A stretch of DNA of 64,000 bases, from NCBI RefSeq assembly GCF_015666175.1, contig NZ_JADPIE010000004.1, positions 136,118-200,117 on the forward strand. The letters are read 5' to 3'. A program made the position numbers and the translations under genes. Source of the stretch: Halonatronomonas betaini (GTDB taxonomy: Bacteria > Bacillota > Halanaerobiia > Halanaerobiales > Halarsenatibacteraceae). Below the pieces are notes generated by a model that saw only the letters and a program-made list of their open reading frames with translations, did no database searches and was not told where the DNA came from. Of this stretch, positions 42,752 through 51,394 are shown piece by piece (the first letter of the stretch is position 1; each line of letters opens with the position of its first letter).

Positions 42752-43681
42752 CTATTCATATTTGGCTCGTATTTTAGGGTCGAGAAATCCATAGAAGATA
42801 TCTGTTCCAAGATTTACTAATGCATAAATAATTGCAAATACCATAATAGTTCCCTGGACAACTGGAAAGTCTTTTGTCCTGATAGCATCAACAAGAAGAC
42901 GACCAATACCTGGCCAGGCGAAAATAGTTTCAGTCAAAACTGCTCCACCCATTAACCGTCCAAAAGCTAGTCCGATAATTGTTACAACAGGAATTAATGA
43001 GTTTCTTAAGGCATGTTTATAGATAACTGATCTTTCATTTACCCCTTTTGCTCTTGCAGTTCTTACATAATCTTCTTTTAAAACATCGAGCATAGTAGAT
43101 CGTGTTATTCTAATTATACTTGCAGTTGTTACAGTAGATAGCGCTATTGTTGGCAAAATGAAATAACTGATATTAGGGCCCATTCCAGATGAGGGGAACC
43201 AGCCTAAAAATACTGAAAAAATTAAAATTAACATGATTGCCTGCCAGAAGACTGGCATACCTACTGCCGTAAAAGCAATTGCAGTAAAGAGGTTATCAAA
43301 AAATGAATTAGGTTTAGCTGCTGAAAGTACACCAACCGGAATTCCGATTATCACAGCCAGTGTTACTGATGCTACTGCTAAAATAGCTGTGTTTGGCAGC
43401 CTATCGAGTATTTCCCAGATGACTGGTCTACGAGACCTTATTGATCTTCCAAAATCTAATTGAACTGCATCTGCTGCCCAGGTTGCGTACTGAACAGGTA
43501 GAGGCCTATTTAATCCCATTTGTTCACGCATTATCTCGAGTTGTTCAGGAGGGGCCTGTTCTCCCATCATAATTAAAGCAGGATCTCCAGGGGTTAGATG
43601 GATTAATAAAAAGACGAATATTGATACTCCAATTAGTACTGGTATTAATGCTAGTAATCTTTTAACTATATATTTCCACAT
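42752..43681 (-). CDS. Peptide ABC transporter permease OppB/DppB type
   Basis: 309 residues. It begins MWKYIVKRLLALIPVLIG and contains LTPGDPALIMMG, six membrane helices and the EAA loop (DYVRTARAKGVNERSVIYKHALRN region). It ends YGFLDPKIRAKY. ATG 43681 is chosen because AGAGGTGG lies 8 bases before it; the GTG at 43693 overlaps that SD. It is 20 bases upstream of the OppC-type gene. Confidence 0.87.
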   Translation of the reverse strand: MWKYIVKRLLALIPVLIGVSIFVFLLIHLTPGDPALIMMGEQAPPEQLEIMREQMGLNRPLPVQYATWAADAVQLDFGRSIRSRRPVIWEILDRLPNTAILAVASVTLAVIIGIPVGVLSAAKPNSFFDNLFTAIAFTAVGMPVFWQAIMLILIFSVFLGWFPSSGMGPNISYFILPTIALSTVTTASIIRITRSTMLDVLKEDYVRTARAKGVNERSVIYKHALRNSLIPVVTIIGLAFGRLMGGAVLTETIFAWPGIGRLLVDAIRTKDFPVVQGTIMVFAIIYALVNLGTDIFYGFLDPKIRAKYE

Positions 43682-43740
43682 AAAACTAGCCACCTCTTTG
43701 GCATAAAAATTTTATAATTTAATAAAATATTAAAATAATA

Positions 43741-43774
43741 TTAACGATAGGCGGAATTAACCGCCTACCGTTAA
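43741..43774 (-). terminator. Hairpin between the oppA-type and oppB-type genes
   Basis: A long imperfect palindrome: TTAACG and TAGGCGG pair with CCGCCTA and CGTTAA, with one unpaired base on each side. On the minus strand it is followed by TTAATATTATTTT. It probably lowers readthrough or stabilises the 3' end of the binding-protein mRNA. Confidence 0.55.
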
Positions 43775-43805
43775 TATATAAAGCTATTATCTTAGAGATT
43801 ATTTA

Positions 43806-45317
43806 TTAATCTTTGACTACATCCTTAAGTCTATGATGTCCTGCAGGATGAGGCTCAAAATTAGAGATGTTATCTCTTAAAGCATTAACAGCACTTGTAT
43901 GGATTAAGAATACCCATGGTGCTTCTTCTGCTATAATTTCCTGAGCTTCCATATAGGCTTCATATCTTTCATCCGGGTCAGCACTGGCACGGCCAAGATC
44001 TAATAGTTCATTAACTCTTGGTGATGACCAGAAAGTTCTGTTACCGGCTGAACCAAAGTTGTCTTCATGGAATAGAGCATAAAGACCATAGTCAGCGTCA
44101 CCAGTTACAGAAACCCAACCTAGAATGAACATGTCGTGGAGACCATCGCCAGTATCCTGGAGATAGGTACCCCATTCTAGAACCTGAATTTCAACATCTA
44201 CGCCAATTTGACGGAGATCAGATTGAACCATTTCTGCAATCTGCATTCTTAATGGATTATCATTGGTCCAGATAGTTGTTGAGAATCCATCTTCATAGCC
44301 TGCTTCTTCAAGTAATGTCGCTGCTAAATCTGGATCATAAGCATATGGCTCTAGATCAGTATTAGCACCCCATACGTTTGCAGATAGAGGGCCACTGGCA
44401 GTAACAGCCTGGCCGGTATAAACAAATTCAGTAATAGCTTCTTTATCGATAGCATGGTTGATAGCTCTTCTTACCCTTACATCGTCGAAAGGCTCTTTAT
44501 CGGCATTAAAGCCAATATAACTTGTTGATAGAGTATCATACTTTTGTAGATATAATCCATCGACGCCTTCTAATCTTTCTTCATCGACAGGATCAATATC
44601 GTATGCTATATCTACTCCACCTGTCTCAACTTCTATAGCTCTTACAGTATTTTCAGGAATAGCACGCATTCTAACTGTTTCTGCCTGGGCATTTTCTCCC
44701 CAGTAATCTTCAAATCTTCTTAAATCAATATGAGAACCAGTTGACCAGTCAACAAATTCAAATGGACCAGTACCGATAGCATACTGGGTACCATAATCAT
44801 CGCCAGCTTCTTCTACTGCTTGCTGATTTAACATACCAGTGACAGGGTGAGCAAGGTGGCTGAGCATTGGAGCAAATGGATACTCAGTATGAATTCTGAT
44901 GGTATAATCGTCAATAACTTCTACATAATCTAGAAATCCAACAATAAATGCGCCATCAGCAGCAGTTTCAGGATCTGCTAATCTTTCTAAGGTAAACTGA
45001 GCATCATAAGCATTAAATTCTTCTCCATTATGGAACATAACGCCTTCACGGAGTTTAAATTCCCAGACTAACTCATCGACATGTTCCCATTCAGTTGCTA
45101 GTCCTGGTAATAATTCGAGGTCAGTATCCTGATAAACTAAAGTTTCATAAATCTGTGAACGGACTCTAGATGATGGCTGATCATTTTCACCATGAGGGTC
45201 TAAAGTTACTGCATCAGCACCCTGTCCGACTGTTAAATTAAATGCCTGTGCCTGAGCACCCAATAAAGCAACTGATAATACTAGAATAAAAGTAATAAAA
45301 AGGCTCTTTTTAAACAT
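43806..45317 (-). CDS. Peptide-binding protein (SBP family 5)
   Basis: 503 residues. The signal peptide (LFITFILVLSVALLGAQAQA) has no lipobox cysteine. The body is a family 5 binding protein: TVGQGADAVTLDPH, FKLREGVMFHNG and YAIGTGPFEFVDW. ATG 45317 lies 8 bases from GGAGGAGT; the upstream in-frame ATG (45335) has no SD. First gene of an SBP-permease-permease cluster. The ligand is probably a peptide, but family 5 also includes nickel and sugar binders. Confidence 0.86.
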   Translation of the reverse strand: MFKKSLFITFILVLSVALLGAQAQAFNLTVGQGADAVTLDPHGENDQPSSRVRSQIYETLVYQDTDLELLPGLATEWEHVDELVWEFKLREGVMFHNGEEFNAYDAQFTLERLADPETAADGAFIVGFLDYVEVIDDYTIRIHTEYPFAPMLSHLAHPVTGMLNQQAVEEAGDDYGTQYAIGTGPFEFVDWSTGSHIDLRRFEDYWGENAQAETVRMRAIPENTVRAIEVETGGVDIAYDIDPVDEERLEGVDGLYLQKYDTLSTSYIGFNADKEPFDDVRVRRAINHAIDKEAITEFVYTGQAVTASGPLSANVWGANTDLEPYAYDPDLAATLLEEAGYEDGFSTTIWTNDNPLRMQIAEMVQSDLRQIGVDVEIQVLEWGTYLQDTGDGLHDMFILGWVSVTGDADYGLYALFHEDNFGSAGNRTFWSSPRVNELLDLGRASADPDERYEAYMEAQEIIAEEAPWVFLIHTSAVNALRDNISNFEPHPAGHHRLKDVVKD

Positions 45318-45463
45318 TAAAATACACTCCTCCATAAGTTTTTTCTACTTCTCAAAATTAATGTTTTCAGACAACCTTACTGAAACTATCCCCCTTTTTG
45401 TTAAATTTTTACTTCACAAAAGAAACAAAAAAACATTAAAAAAAGTTAAAATATTATACTATA

Positions 45464-45492
45464 ATATTAGCACAATTGTTTTGCATTGTAAA
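45464..45492 (-). promoter_or_regulatory. Candidate promoter of the opp-type cluster
   Basis: On the minus strand TTTACA (45492-45487), a 17-base spacer and TAATAT (45469-45464), about 145 bases before the binding-protein gene. Confidence 0.45.
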
Positions 45493-45537
45493 GAAGAAAA
45501 GACATTTAAAATAAATATAACCTTATAGCTCAAGAAT

Positions 45538-46329
45538 TTACAGATGGGTATCCATTAGAATTTTCAAAAAATTAATGACATCTGCAGGGCTATCAAGATA
45601 AAAATTGGCCTTAGTATCAAGCTTTTTATCTTCATTTTTAACATAAATATTAATACAGGGTTCTGATAAGATTTCAAATACATCTTCATCAGTTCTATCA
45701 TCACCGATATATATTGCCATGATATCTGAATCACGATACTTCTTTACTGCATTGCCTTTATTCCAGTCAGCAGGTCTTAATTCAATTACTTTTCGTCCAG
45801 AAATGAACTCCCAATTATCATTGAAATTTTGATTTATCAATATCTTATTCAAGGTATGGTAGATAATCTCCTGCAAGTTTGAATTATTTTTTATATGAAT
45901 TGCATACGAGTTATTTTTCTGCTCTAATTTAACCGGGTAATTTTCATTGATTTCAATGATCTTTTTTAGTAATTTGTCTGGAATGGTTTTCACCTCTGGC
46001 CCAATTTTAATTGGTTCATCCTGTTCTGCCGGCAGGAACTCACGGCCATGGAGGCCTATAACAGGAACTATTGGTTTTATAAACTTATTTCTTATATCTA
46101 AAGCATTACGCCCGGTGACGATTGCCACCGGAATATTGGTTTTTAAATAATCTCTAATTACTTGATTGGTTTCATCAATTGGATAAGCCTTATCAGGGTT
46201 TTCATTAAAGGGAGCCAGTGTGCCGTCATAATCTAAAAATAATTGAAACTTGTTGTTTTTAAGTTTTTCTGGCCACTTTTCAGGTGATAAAGGGTCTAAA
46301 TATTTGACTTTATTTTTCATAGATATCAT
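45538..46329 (-). CDS. otsB: Trehalose-6-phosphate phosphatase
   Basis: 263 residues of the HAD superfamily. FLDYDGTLAPF holds the nucleophile Asp and the DxD pair, VTGRN follows, and AIYIGDDRTDEDVFE holds the Mg-binding acidic residues. It removes phosphate from trehalose-6-P to yield trehalose, a compatible solute. The start overlaps the otsA end. ATG 46329 and ATG 46320 are both possible; neither has a clear SD, which suggests translational coupling to otsA. Confidence 0.92.
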   Translation of the reverse strand: MISMKNKVKYLDPLSPEKWPEKLKNNKFQLFLDYDGTLAPFNENPDKAYPIDETNQVIRDYLKTNIPVAIVTGRNALDIRNKFIKPIVPVIGLHGREFLPAEQDEPIKIGPEVKTIPDKLLKKIIEINENYPVKLEQKNNSYAIHIKNNSNLQEIIYHTLNKILINQNFNDNWEFISGRKVIELRPADWNKGNAVKKYRDSDIMAIYIGDDRTDEDVFEILSEPCINIYVKNEDKKLDTKANFYLDSPADVINFLKILMDTHL

Positions 46330-47737
46330 TCCAGATTTTAAGGAATTTATCCCTCCACCAGTTTATATCCTGGTTTTTAGCAATTTTGCTCATCTGTTGA
46401 TATCTGGCTTCTTTAACTTTTTCTTTAGAACTAATAGCCTTAGCAATTGCCTCTGCAGTTGCATCAACATCATATGGATTGGTTAAGACGGCTCCTTCTA
46501 ATTGGTTGGCAGCTCCAGCAAATTCAGAAAGGATTAGTTGGCCATTTTCTTTTACAGCAATATATTCCTTTGAGACCAGGTTGAGACCATCGATTAATGG
46601 TGTTATCAAAGCAGCATCAGCTGCCAGGAAATAAGGGAGTAATTCATCCTGGGGAACAGCGCCTTTATAATAGACAATAGGTTGCCAGTCTGCTGTCTGA
46701 TATCTTCCATTTATGTCGCCAATAGTTCTGTCAATTTCATTTTCCATTTCTTCATATTCAGATATATGGACTCTGCTTGGAGCTATTCTCTGGATCAAAG
46801 TGATTTCCTCTTTATATTCAGGGTGTTTTTCCAGTAAGCGATCAATAGCCTGTAATCTTTGTATTATTCCTTTTGTATAATCTAATCTATCGACTGCCAC
46901 TAATAGTCGACTGGCAGAATAATATTTTTTTAGGTCTCTGGCTTTGCCAATAATCTCTTTAGATTGAGCTTTTTTATTAAGTCCAGTAAAATCAATCCCT
47001 AAAGGTAATGCTACTATTCTGGTCTTATGATTATCCTGTTTGATAAATCCTATAAGATCAGACCCTTCTTCATATTTAATTTCCGAGCCATTTTTTCTGG
47101 CTGTTTCCATAAAATTAATAGCCTGTTCTTCAGTATGAAAACCAATTAAGTCGTTAGATAGCAATCCCTCCAATATTTCTCTGCGCCAGGGTATTGTATT
47201 AAAAATTTCAGCTGGAGGCCAGGGGATATGCCAGAAATGAGCAATCTTAGTATCAGGCCTTTCATCTCTTATAAATTTAGGCACCAGAGATAATTGATAA
47301 TCCTGTACCCAGATCATCTCATTACCATTAATTTCAGCTAGAGCAGCTCGGGCATACTTTTTGTTTACTTCTTTATATATTTTCCAATTCATTGGAGAAA
47401 AGTTTGCTTTAGTGATAAAATTATGACAGATAGGCCAGAGAGTTTGGTTTGAAAATCCATAATAGAAACCGTTTTCTTCAGTTTTGTCCAGGTTAATTCT
47501 CTTTAATTTATATCCGTTTTCATCAGGCACTTTAATTGAGTTGTCGTTGTCAGTGACTTCAAAATCTGCTTCACCTCTTGCCCAGGCAACCCAGATGCTT
47601 TTATCAAGATCCTGCATAAGTGGGTCTAAGCCAGTAGTTAAACCCCCAGGCTGTTTTTCTTGAATAATTTTATTGTTTTCGTACTTGTGAGCATATGGTT
47701 CAGCATTTGATATCATTATAAGTGACTTTTTAATCAT
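46310..47737 (-). CDS. otsA: Trehalose-6-phosphate synthase
   Basis: 475 residues, glycosyltransferase family 20. It joins UDP- or GDP-glucose with glucose-6-P. Typical sites are QPGGLTTGLDP near the N-terminus, the HFWHIPWPP motif, RLDYTKGI (phosphate-binding Arg and Lys), and SKEYIAVKENGQLILSEFAGAA. ATG 47737 follows GAGGAGGTG. With otsB it forms a trehalose operon, expected in an osmotically stressed or halophilic cell. Confidence 0.93.
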   Translation of the reverse strand: MIKKSLIMISNAEPYAHKYENNKIIQEKQPGGLTTGLDPLMQDLDKSIWVAWARGEADFEVTDNDNSIKVPDENGYKLKRINLDKTEENGFYYGFSNQTLWPICHNFITKANFSPMNWKIYKEVNKKYARAALAEINGNEMIWVQDYQLSLVPKFIRDERPDTKIAHFWHIPWPPAEIFNTIPWRREILEGLLSNDLIGFHTEEQAINFMETARKNGSEIKYEEGSDLIGFIKQDNHKTRIVALPLGIDFTGLNKKAQSKEIIGKARDLKKYYSASRLLVAVDRLDYTKGIIQRLQAIDRLLEKHPEYKEEITLIQRIAPSRVHISEYEEMENEIDRTIGDINGRYQTADWQPIVYYKGAVPQDELLPYFLAADAALITPLIDGLNLVSKEYIAVKENGQLILSEFAGAANQLEGAVLTNPYDVDATAEAIAKAISSKEKVKEARYQQMSKIAKNQDINWWRDKFLKIWNDIYEK

Positions 47738-47812
47738 TTAAAGCACCTCCTCAACTTCAATTATAGCAACCTGATAATATAAATCAAATTCATCTATAAA
47801 GGGGGAAAATTC

Positions 47813-48559
47813 ATGGAAAAGAAAAAGTTAAGAAGAGCAACAGAAATTATTAAAAATGCAGAATATCCAGTTGTTTTAACAGGAGCTGGTATTTCAGCAG
47901 AAAGTGGAGTTCCTACTTTCAGGGGGAAATCAGGTCTCTGGAAAAAATATGATCCTGAAGCAGCAGTATCTATTTCTGGATTTAAAAAAGATCCTGAGCC
48001 ATTCTGGGACTTTGCCCAGGAACTTTTGCTTAAAAATGATATTAAACCAAACCCTGGCCATAAAGCTCTGGCAGAACTTGAGAGCTCAGGAATTATAAAA
48101 ACGATTATAACTCAAAATATTGATTTTTTACATCAGAGAGCAGGCAGTCAAAATGTACTTGAACTCCATGGCACCTTAAATAAAGCAACCTGTCTGAAAT
48201 GCCGAAAAAAATATGATTGGGAAGATCTAGTCCCAGTAATTAAAGCAGGCAATATACCAGAATGTGATAATTGTAAGAGCCAAAAGATTAAGCCTGATAT
48301 AGTCTTTTTTGGTGAGAGACTACCGGAGAATGCTTTAAATCAGGCCTGGCAGGCGGCTAAAAATTCTGATTTAATGATTGTAATTGGAACTTCTCTGGCG
48401 GTTTACCCGGTAGCATCTCTGCCATCATTAACAAAAGATAATGGCGGTAAGTTAATTTATATTAATGCTGCTTCAGGCCAGCAGGATTATTTATTTGATT
48501 TAATTATTAAGGGCAAAGCTGGAGAGGTTTTGCCTGAAATATTAAGAATGATAGATTAA
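47813..48559 (+). CDS. cobB: Sir2-family NAD-dependent protein deacylase
   Basis: 248 residues. GAGISAESGVPTFRG binds NAD, TQNIDFLHQRAG and LELHGT hold the catalytic His, and two CxxC pairs (CLKCRKKY, CDNCKSQK) bind structural zinc. IVIGTSLAVYPVASLP completes the Rossmann site. Length and motifs are those of bacterial CobB. It is divergent from otsA. The SD AAAGGGGG precedes ATG 47813. Confidence 0.92.
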   Translation: MEKKKLRRATEIIKNAEYPVVLTGAGISAESGVPTFRGKSGLWKKYDPEAAVSISGFKKDPEPFWDFAQELLLKNDIKPNPGHKALAELESSGIIKTIITQNIDFLHQRAGSQNVLELHGTLNKATCLKCRKKYDWEDLVPVIKAGNIPECDNCKSQKIKPDIVFFGERLPENALNQAWQAAKNSDLMIVIGTSLAVYPVASLPSLTKDNGGKLIYINAASGQQDYLFDLIIKGKAGEVLPEILRMID

Positions 48560-48584
48560 AATATCTGGAAGATTATATATAAAC

Positions 48585-48635
48585 TTGACAAATAGAATTA
48601 GATATTTTAGTATAGTTATATGCAAACGATTTGCA
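48585..48635 (+). promoter_or_regulatory. znu promoter with palindromic operator candidate
   Basis: TTGACA (48585-48590), a 17-base spacer and TAGTAT (48608-48613); TATAGT (48611-48616) is an alternative -10. Directly downstream, TGCAAA-CGA-TTTGCA (48621-48635) is a perfect 6-3-6 inverted repeat placed where a repressor would block transcription. A zinc-responsive Fur-family or other metal regulator is the obvious candidate; the regulator is not in the window. Confidence 0.6.
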
Positions 48636-48659
48636 AATAGCTAAAGAGGTGATTATTTT

Positions 48660-49688
48660 ATGAAAAAAATTCTAATGGCAATTTTTATTCTGGCAATGAT
48701 AATTTTCCCGGCATTTAGTAATGTTCAAGCAGAAGAGCCTAATGTTCATGTCAGTATTTATCCGATTTATGAAATAGCTGACAGAATCGGAGGAGAAAGG
48801 CTTAATATTCATCAGGTAACACCAGATGGAACAGAGATTCATGGTTATGAACCTTCTCCAAGAGTCTTAGGGCAATTAGAGAACACTGATTTATTTATTT
48901 TTATTGGTGAAAAATTACAGGGATGGACTGATAATGTAGCAGAAAACTTAAAAGCAGATGGTATTCAGGTTATCGATTTAACAGAGCATGTAAATTTAAT
49001 TGAGTATAGAGGTGATCATGACCATAGTCATGACCACGGAGATGATGACCACCATGGCCATGACCATGGAGACGATGATGATCACGGGCATGACCACGGA
49101 GACGATGATGATCACGGGCATGATCATGGAGACGACGATCACCACGGCCATGATCACGCTCATGGAGAATATGATAATCACATCTGGTTAGATTTTAATA
49201 ATATGATAATGATAGCAGAATTAATTGCAGAAGAGTTTTCAGCATTAGATCCTGAAGGAGAAGATGAATTTCATGCTAATGCTGATGAAGTTATTAATGA
49301 ACTAAGAGAATTAGACCAGGCATATAACGAAGGTCTTCAAGACTTAACCCATAATACTATTATAGTTTCCCATGCAGCCTTTGGATATTTAGCTGAGAAT
49401 TATGGTTTAAATCAAGTCGCTGTAACTGGATTGGATCCACACTCAGAGCCATCTTCTCAGACTATTCGTGAATTAATTGATCTTGCTCATGAAACAGGAC
49501 TTGAGCATATTTTCTTAGAAGTTCTTGCAAGTCCTAGAGCTGTTGATGTAATAGCTGAAGAAGCTGGTTTAGAAGTTTTAACTTTAAATCCTGCAGCAGG
49601 TCTCAGGGAAGAAGATATAGAAAATGATGAAAATTACTTTACAATCATGTATAATAATCTTGAGAACTTAAAAGAAGCATTGAAATAA
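48660..49688 (+). CDS. znuA: Zinc ABC transporter binding protein
   Basis: 342 residues of the cluster 9 (TroA/ZnuA) family. The signal peptide (LMAIFILAMIIFPAFSNVQA) lacks a lipobox Cys. Zinc-ligand candidates are GTEIHGYEPSPR (His), HIWLD (His), IVSHAAFGY (His) and a late acidic residue. Between them lies a very long His/Asp loop: four perfect-length 10-residue units of HDHGDDDxHG plus a partial one, which should hold zinc loosely. The first gene of znuACB, it is followed by a strong hairpin. Regulation is probably by zinc through the palindrome at 48621. Confidence 0.92.
   Translation: MKKILMAIFILAMIIFPAFSNVQAEEPNVHVSIYPIYEIADRIGGERLNIHQVTPDGTEIHGYEPSPRVLGQLENTDLFIFIGEKLQGWTDNVAENLKADGIQVIDLTEHVNLIEYRGDHDHSHDHGDDDHHGHDHGDDDDHGHDHGDDDDHGHDHGDDDHHGHDHAHGEYDNHIWLDFNNMIMIAELIAEEFSALDPEGEDEFHANADEVINELRELDQAYNEGLQDLTHNTIIVSHAAFGYLAENYGLNQVAVTGLDPHSEPSSQTIRELIDLAHETGLEHIFLEVLASPRAVDVIAEEAGLEVLTLNPAAGLREEDIENDENYFTIMYNNLENLKEALK
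49029..49148 (+). repeat. Four 30-bp tandem repeats coding the znuA His-rich loop
   Basis: Four in-frame 30-bp units begin at 49029, 49059, 49089 and 49119, each starting CATGAYCA. A fifth, partial unit begins at 49149. Differences between units are mostly third-position or Asp/His changes, so the array grew by unit duplication under coding selection. Confidence 0.9.
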
Positions 49689-49700
49689 TTTCAAATAAAT

Positions 49701-49740
49701 CCTGGCTTACTATATAAAACTGTAAGCCAGGTAGTTTTTT
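49701..49740 (+). terminator. Intrinsic terminator or attenuator between znuA and znuC
   Basis: CCTGGCTTAC (49701-49710) pairs perfectly with GTAAGCCAGG (49722-49731), followed by TAGTTTTTTATT. It sits inside the operon, so it probably keeps the binding protein in excess over the channel subunits. Confidence 0.75.
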
Positions 49741-49755
49741 ATTGGAGGAGATCAT

Positions 49756-50502
49756 ATGAATGTTCTTAAAATTGAACATGTCGATTTTTCTTATGATGAT
49801 GAAAAGGTTGTAAATGATGTTTCACTATCTTTTCGAAAAGGAGATTTCGCAGCTTTTGTTGGCCCAAATGGATCCGGGAAAAGTACTTTGATAAAGATGA
49901 TTACTGGAAATTTAAAACCTGATGCCGGTGAAATTAAAGTTTTTGATCAATCAGTTGACAAAGTTAAAGACTGGACAAAAATCGGCTATATATCCCAGGA
50001 GGTAAGAGATTTTAATCAGAGCTTTCCAGCAACTGTTAGAGAGATTATTGCCAGTAACCTTTATGGGAAAATGGGATTAATTAAAGTTATGACATCCAGT
50101 TTAGAATCAGAGATACTTAAGGCTTTAAAACTGGTAGATATGGAGAACTTTATAAACAGAAAGATTGGAAATCTGTCTGGTGGTCAACAGCAGAGGGTCT
50201 TTATTGCTAGAATGATGGTTAATGATCCAGAATTGATTTTACTCGATGAACCATTAGTCGGTGTAGATATTAAAGCTCAGGATGATTTTTATCAAATCAT
50301 CGGAGATATTAATCATAACCTCGGTAAAACAGTTATTATGGTCTCCCATGATGTTAACCTAATTAGCATGCAGGCTAATAAAATTGTATGTTTCGAAGAG
50401 GGGAAAGCTTATCCTCATAAGTCAGACGACTTCAGTTATGATCATTATATTGAAGGTTTAAGAGATACATCTATTAGAATTTTACCAGAGCATGGTCATT
50501 AA
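49756..50502 (+). CDS. znuC: Zinc ABC transporter ATPase
   Basis: 248 residues: GPNGSGKST (Walker A), LSGGQQQRV (signature), LILLDEPLVGVD (Walker B), VSHDVNLI (switch). Its position between znuA and znuB and its size identify it as the ATPase of the cluster 9 metal importer. GGAGGAG precedes ATG 49756. Its stop overlaps the znuB SD. Confidence 0.92.
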   Translation: MNVLKIEHVDFSYDDEKVVNDVSLSFRKGDFAAFVGPNGSGKSTLIKMITGNLKPDAGEIKVFDQSVDKVKDWTKIGYISQEVRDFNQSFPATVREIIASNLYGKMGLIKVMTSSLESEILKALKLVDMENFINRKIGNLSGGQQQRVFIARMMVNDPELILLDEPLVGVDIKAQDDFYQIIGDINHNLGKTVIMVSHDVNLISMQANKIVCFEEGKAYPHKSDDFSYDHYIEGLRDTSIRILPEHGH

Positions 50503-50515
50503 GGAGGTGTTTTAG

Positions 50516-51322
50516 CTGGAATTTTTAAATTATGCATTTATGAGGCGTGCCCTTTTAGCAGGTAATCTGGTAGGGATAGTTGCTCCTTTAGTTGGGGTAT
50601 TTTTGAATTTAAGGAGGCTATCATTAATCGGACATGCTTTATCCCATGTTGCCCTGGCGGGAGTTGCCATTGGGCTTTTTGCAGGTTTTTTTCCGATTTA
50701 CTCAGCAATCATTGTTTCAATTATTGCTGCCTTAGCTATTGAAAAATTGCGTAGAGATTATTCAGATTATGCAGAATTATCACTGGCGATAATATTAGCT
50801 GCTGGACTTGGAATAGCAACGATTTTAATAAACTTATCTCAGCGCAGTGCAGGTATCCAGAGTTATTTATTTGGCAGTATATCTTTAGTTGGAACTAGAG
50901 ATATTTATATAATTTTTTCATTAGCTATACTGATAATTGCAATTATAATTAAATTTTATTATGGATTTTTCTTTTTAGCTTTTAATGAAGATGAAGCAAG
51001 GTTAGCGGGTGTTCCAGCAAGGTCATTAAATATAATCTTTATGATAGTAACATCACTTACAGTAGCTCTATCAATTCAGATAGTAGGTACTTTATTAATA
51101 GCCTCTCTAATAACAATTCCTGTTGCGACAGGTATGTTACTGGGGAAAAGCTTTAAAATGACAATCTGGTATAGTATTTTATTTAGCTTAATTTCAGTTA
51201 ATACAGGAATAATATTATCATTTTATTTTGATTTAGCTTCAGGTGGAACGATTATATTATTTAGTGTTATTCTTTTATTGTTTGTCATTATCTTTAAAAA
51301 GATATTTAATATAAATATTTAA
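50516..51322 (+). CDS. znuB: Zinc ABC transporter permease, probable CTG start
   Basis: 268 residues with seven to eight membrane helices, cluster 9 permease. The first ATG in frame (50540) has no SD. Upstream in frame, after a TAG at 50513, codon CTG 50516 follows AAGGAGGTG (50501-50509) by 6 bases. Starting there adds EFLNYAF in front of MRRALLAGNLVGIVAP, which restores the family's usual N-terminus (EFLxYxFMxRAL). A CTG start is rare, but the SD and family length both point to it. The operon partner of znuC. Confidence 0.85.
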   Translation: MEFLNYAFMRRALLAGNLVGIVAPLVGVFLNLRRLSLIGHALSHVALAGVAIGLFAGFFPIYSAIIVSIIAALAIEKLRRDYSDYAELSLAIILAAGLGIATILINLSQRSAGIQSYLFGSISLVGTRDIYIIFSLAILIIAIIIKFYYGFFFLAFNEDEARLAGVPARSLNIIFMIVTSLTVALSIQIVGTLLIASLITIPVATGMLLGKSFKMTIWYSILFSLISVNTGIILSFYFDLASGGTIILFSVILLLFVIIFKKIFNINI

Positions 51323-51323
51323 G

Positions 51324-51353
51324 TTGGTAACTTTTTAAACAGTTTGATATAAT
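51324..51353 (+). promoter_or_regulatory. Candidate promoter of the first usp gene
   Basis: TTGGTA (51324-51329), an 18-base spacer and TATAAT (51348-51353), about 40 bases before the TTG start. Confidence 0.55.
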
Positions 51354-51394
51354 TAAAGCAATCAGGTTAATATAAGTTTAAAGGGGGGCTTATT

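Noticed and set aside
49029-49148. 30-bp repeats as a CRISPR-like array
   Set aside because: Units are contiguous without spacers and in frame in znuA, coding the His-rich loop.
48996-49191. Met/Val/Thr-rich ORFs on both strands over the znuA repeat
   Set aside because: They are frame shadows of the 30-bp repeat, with low-complexity sequence and no SD.
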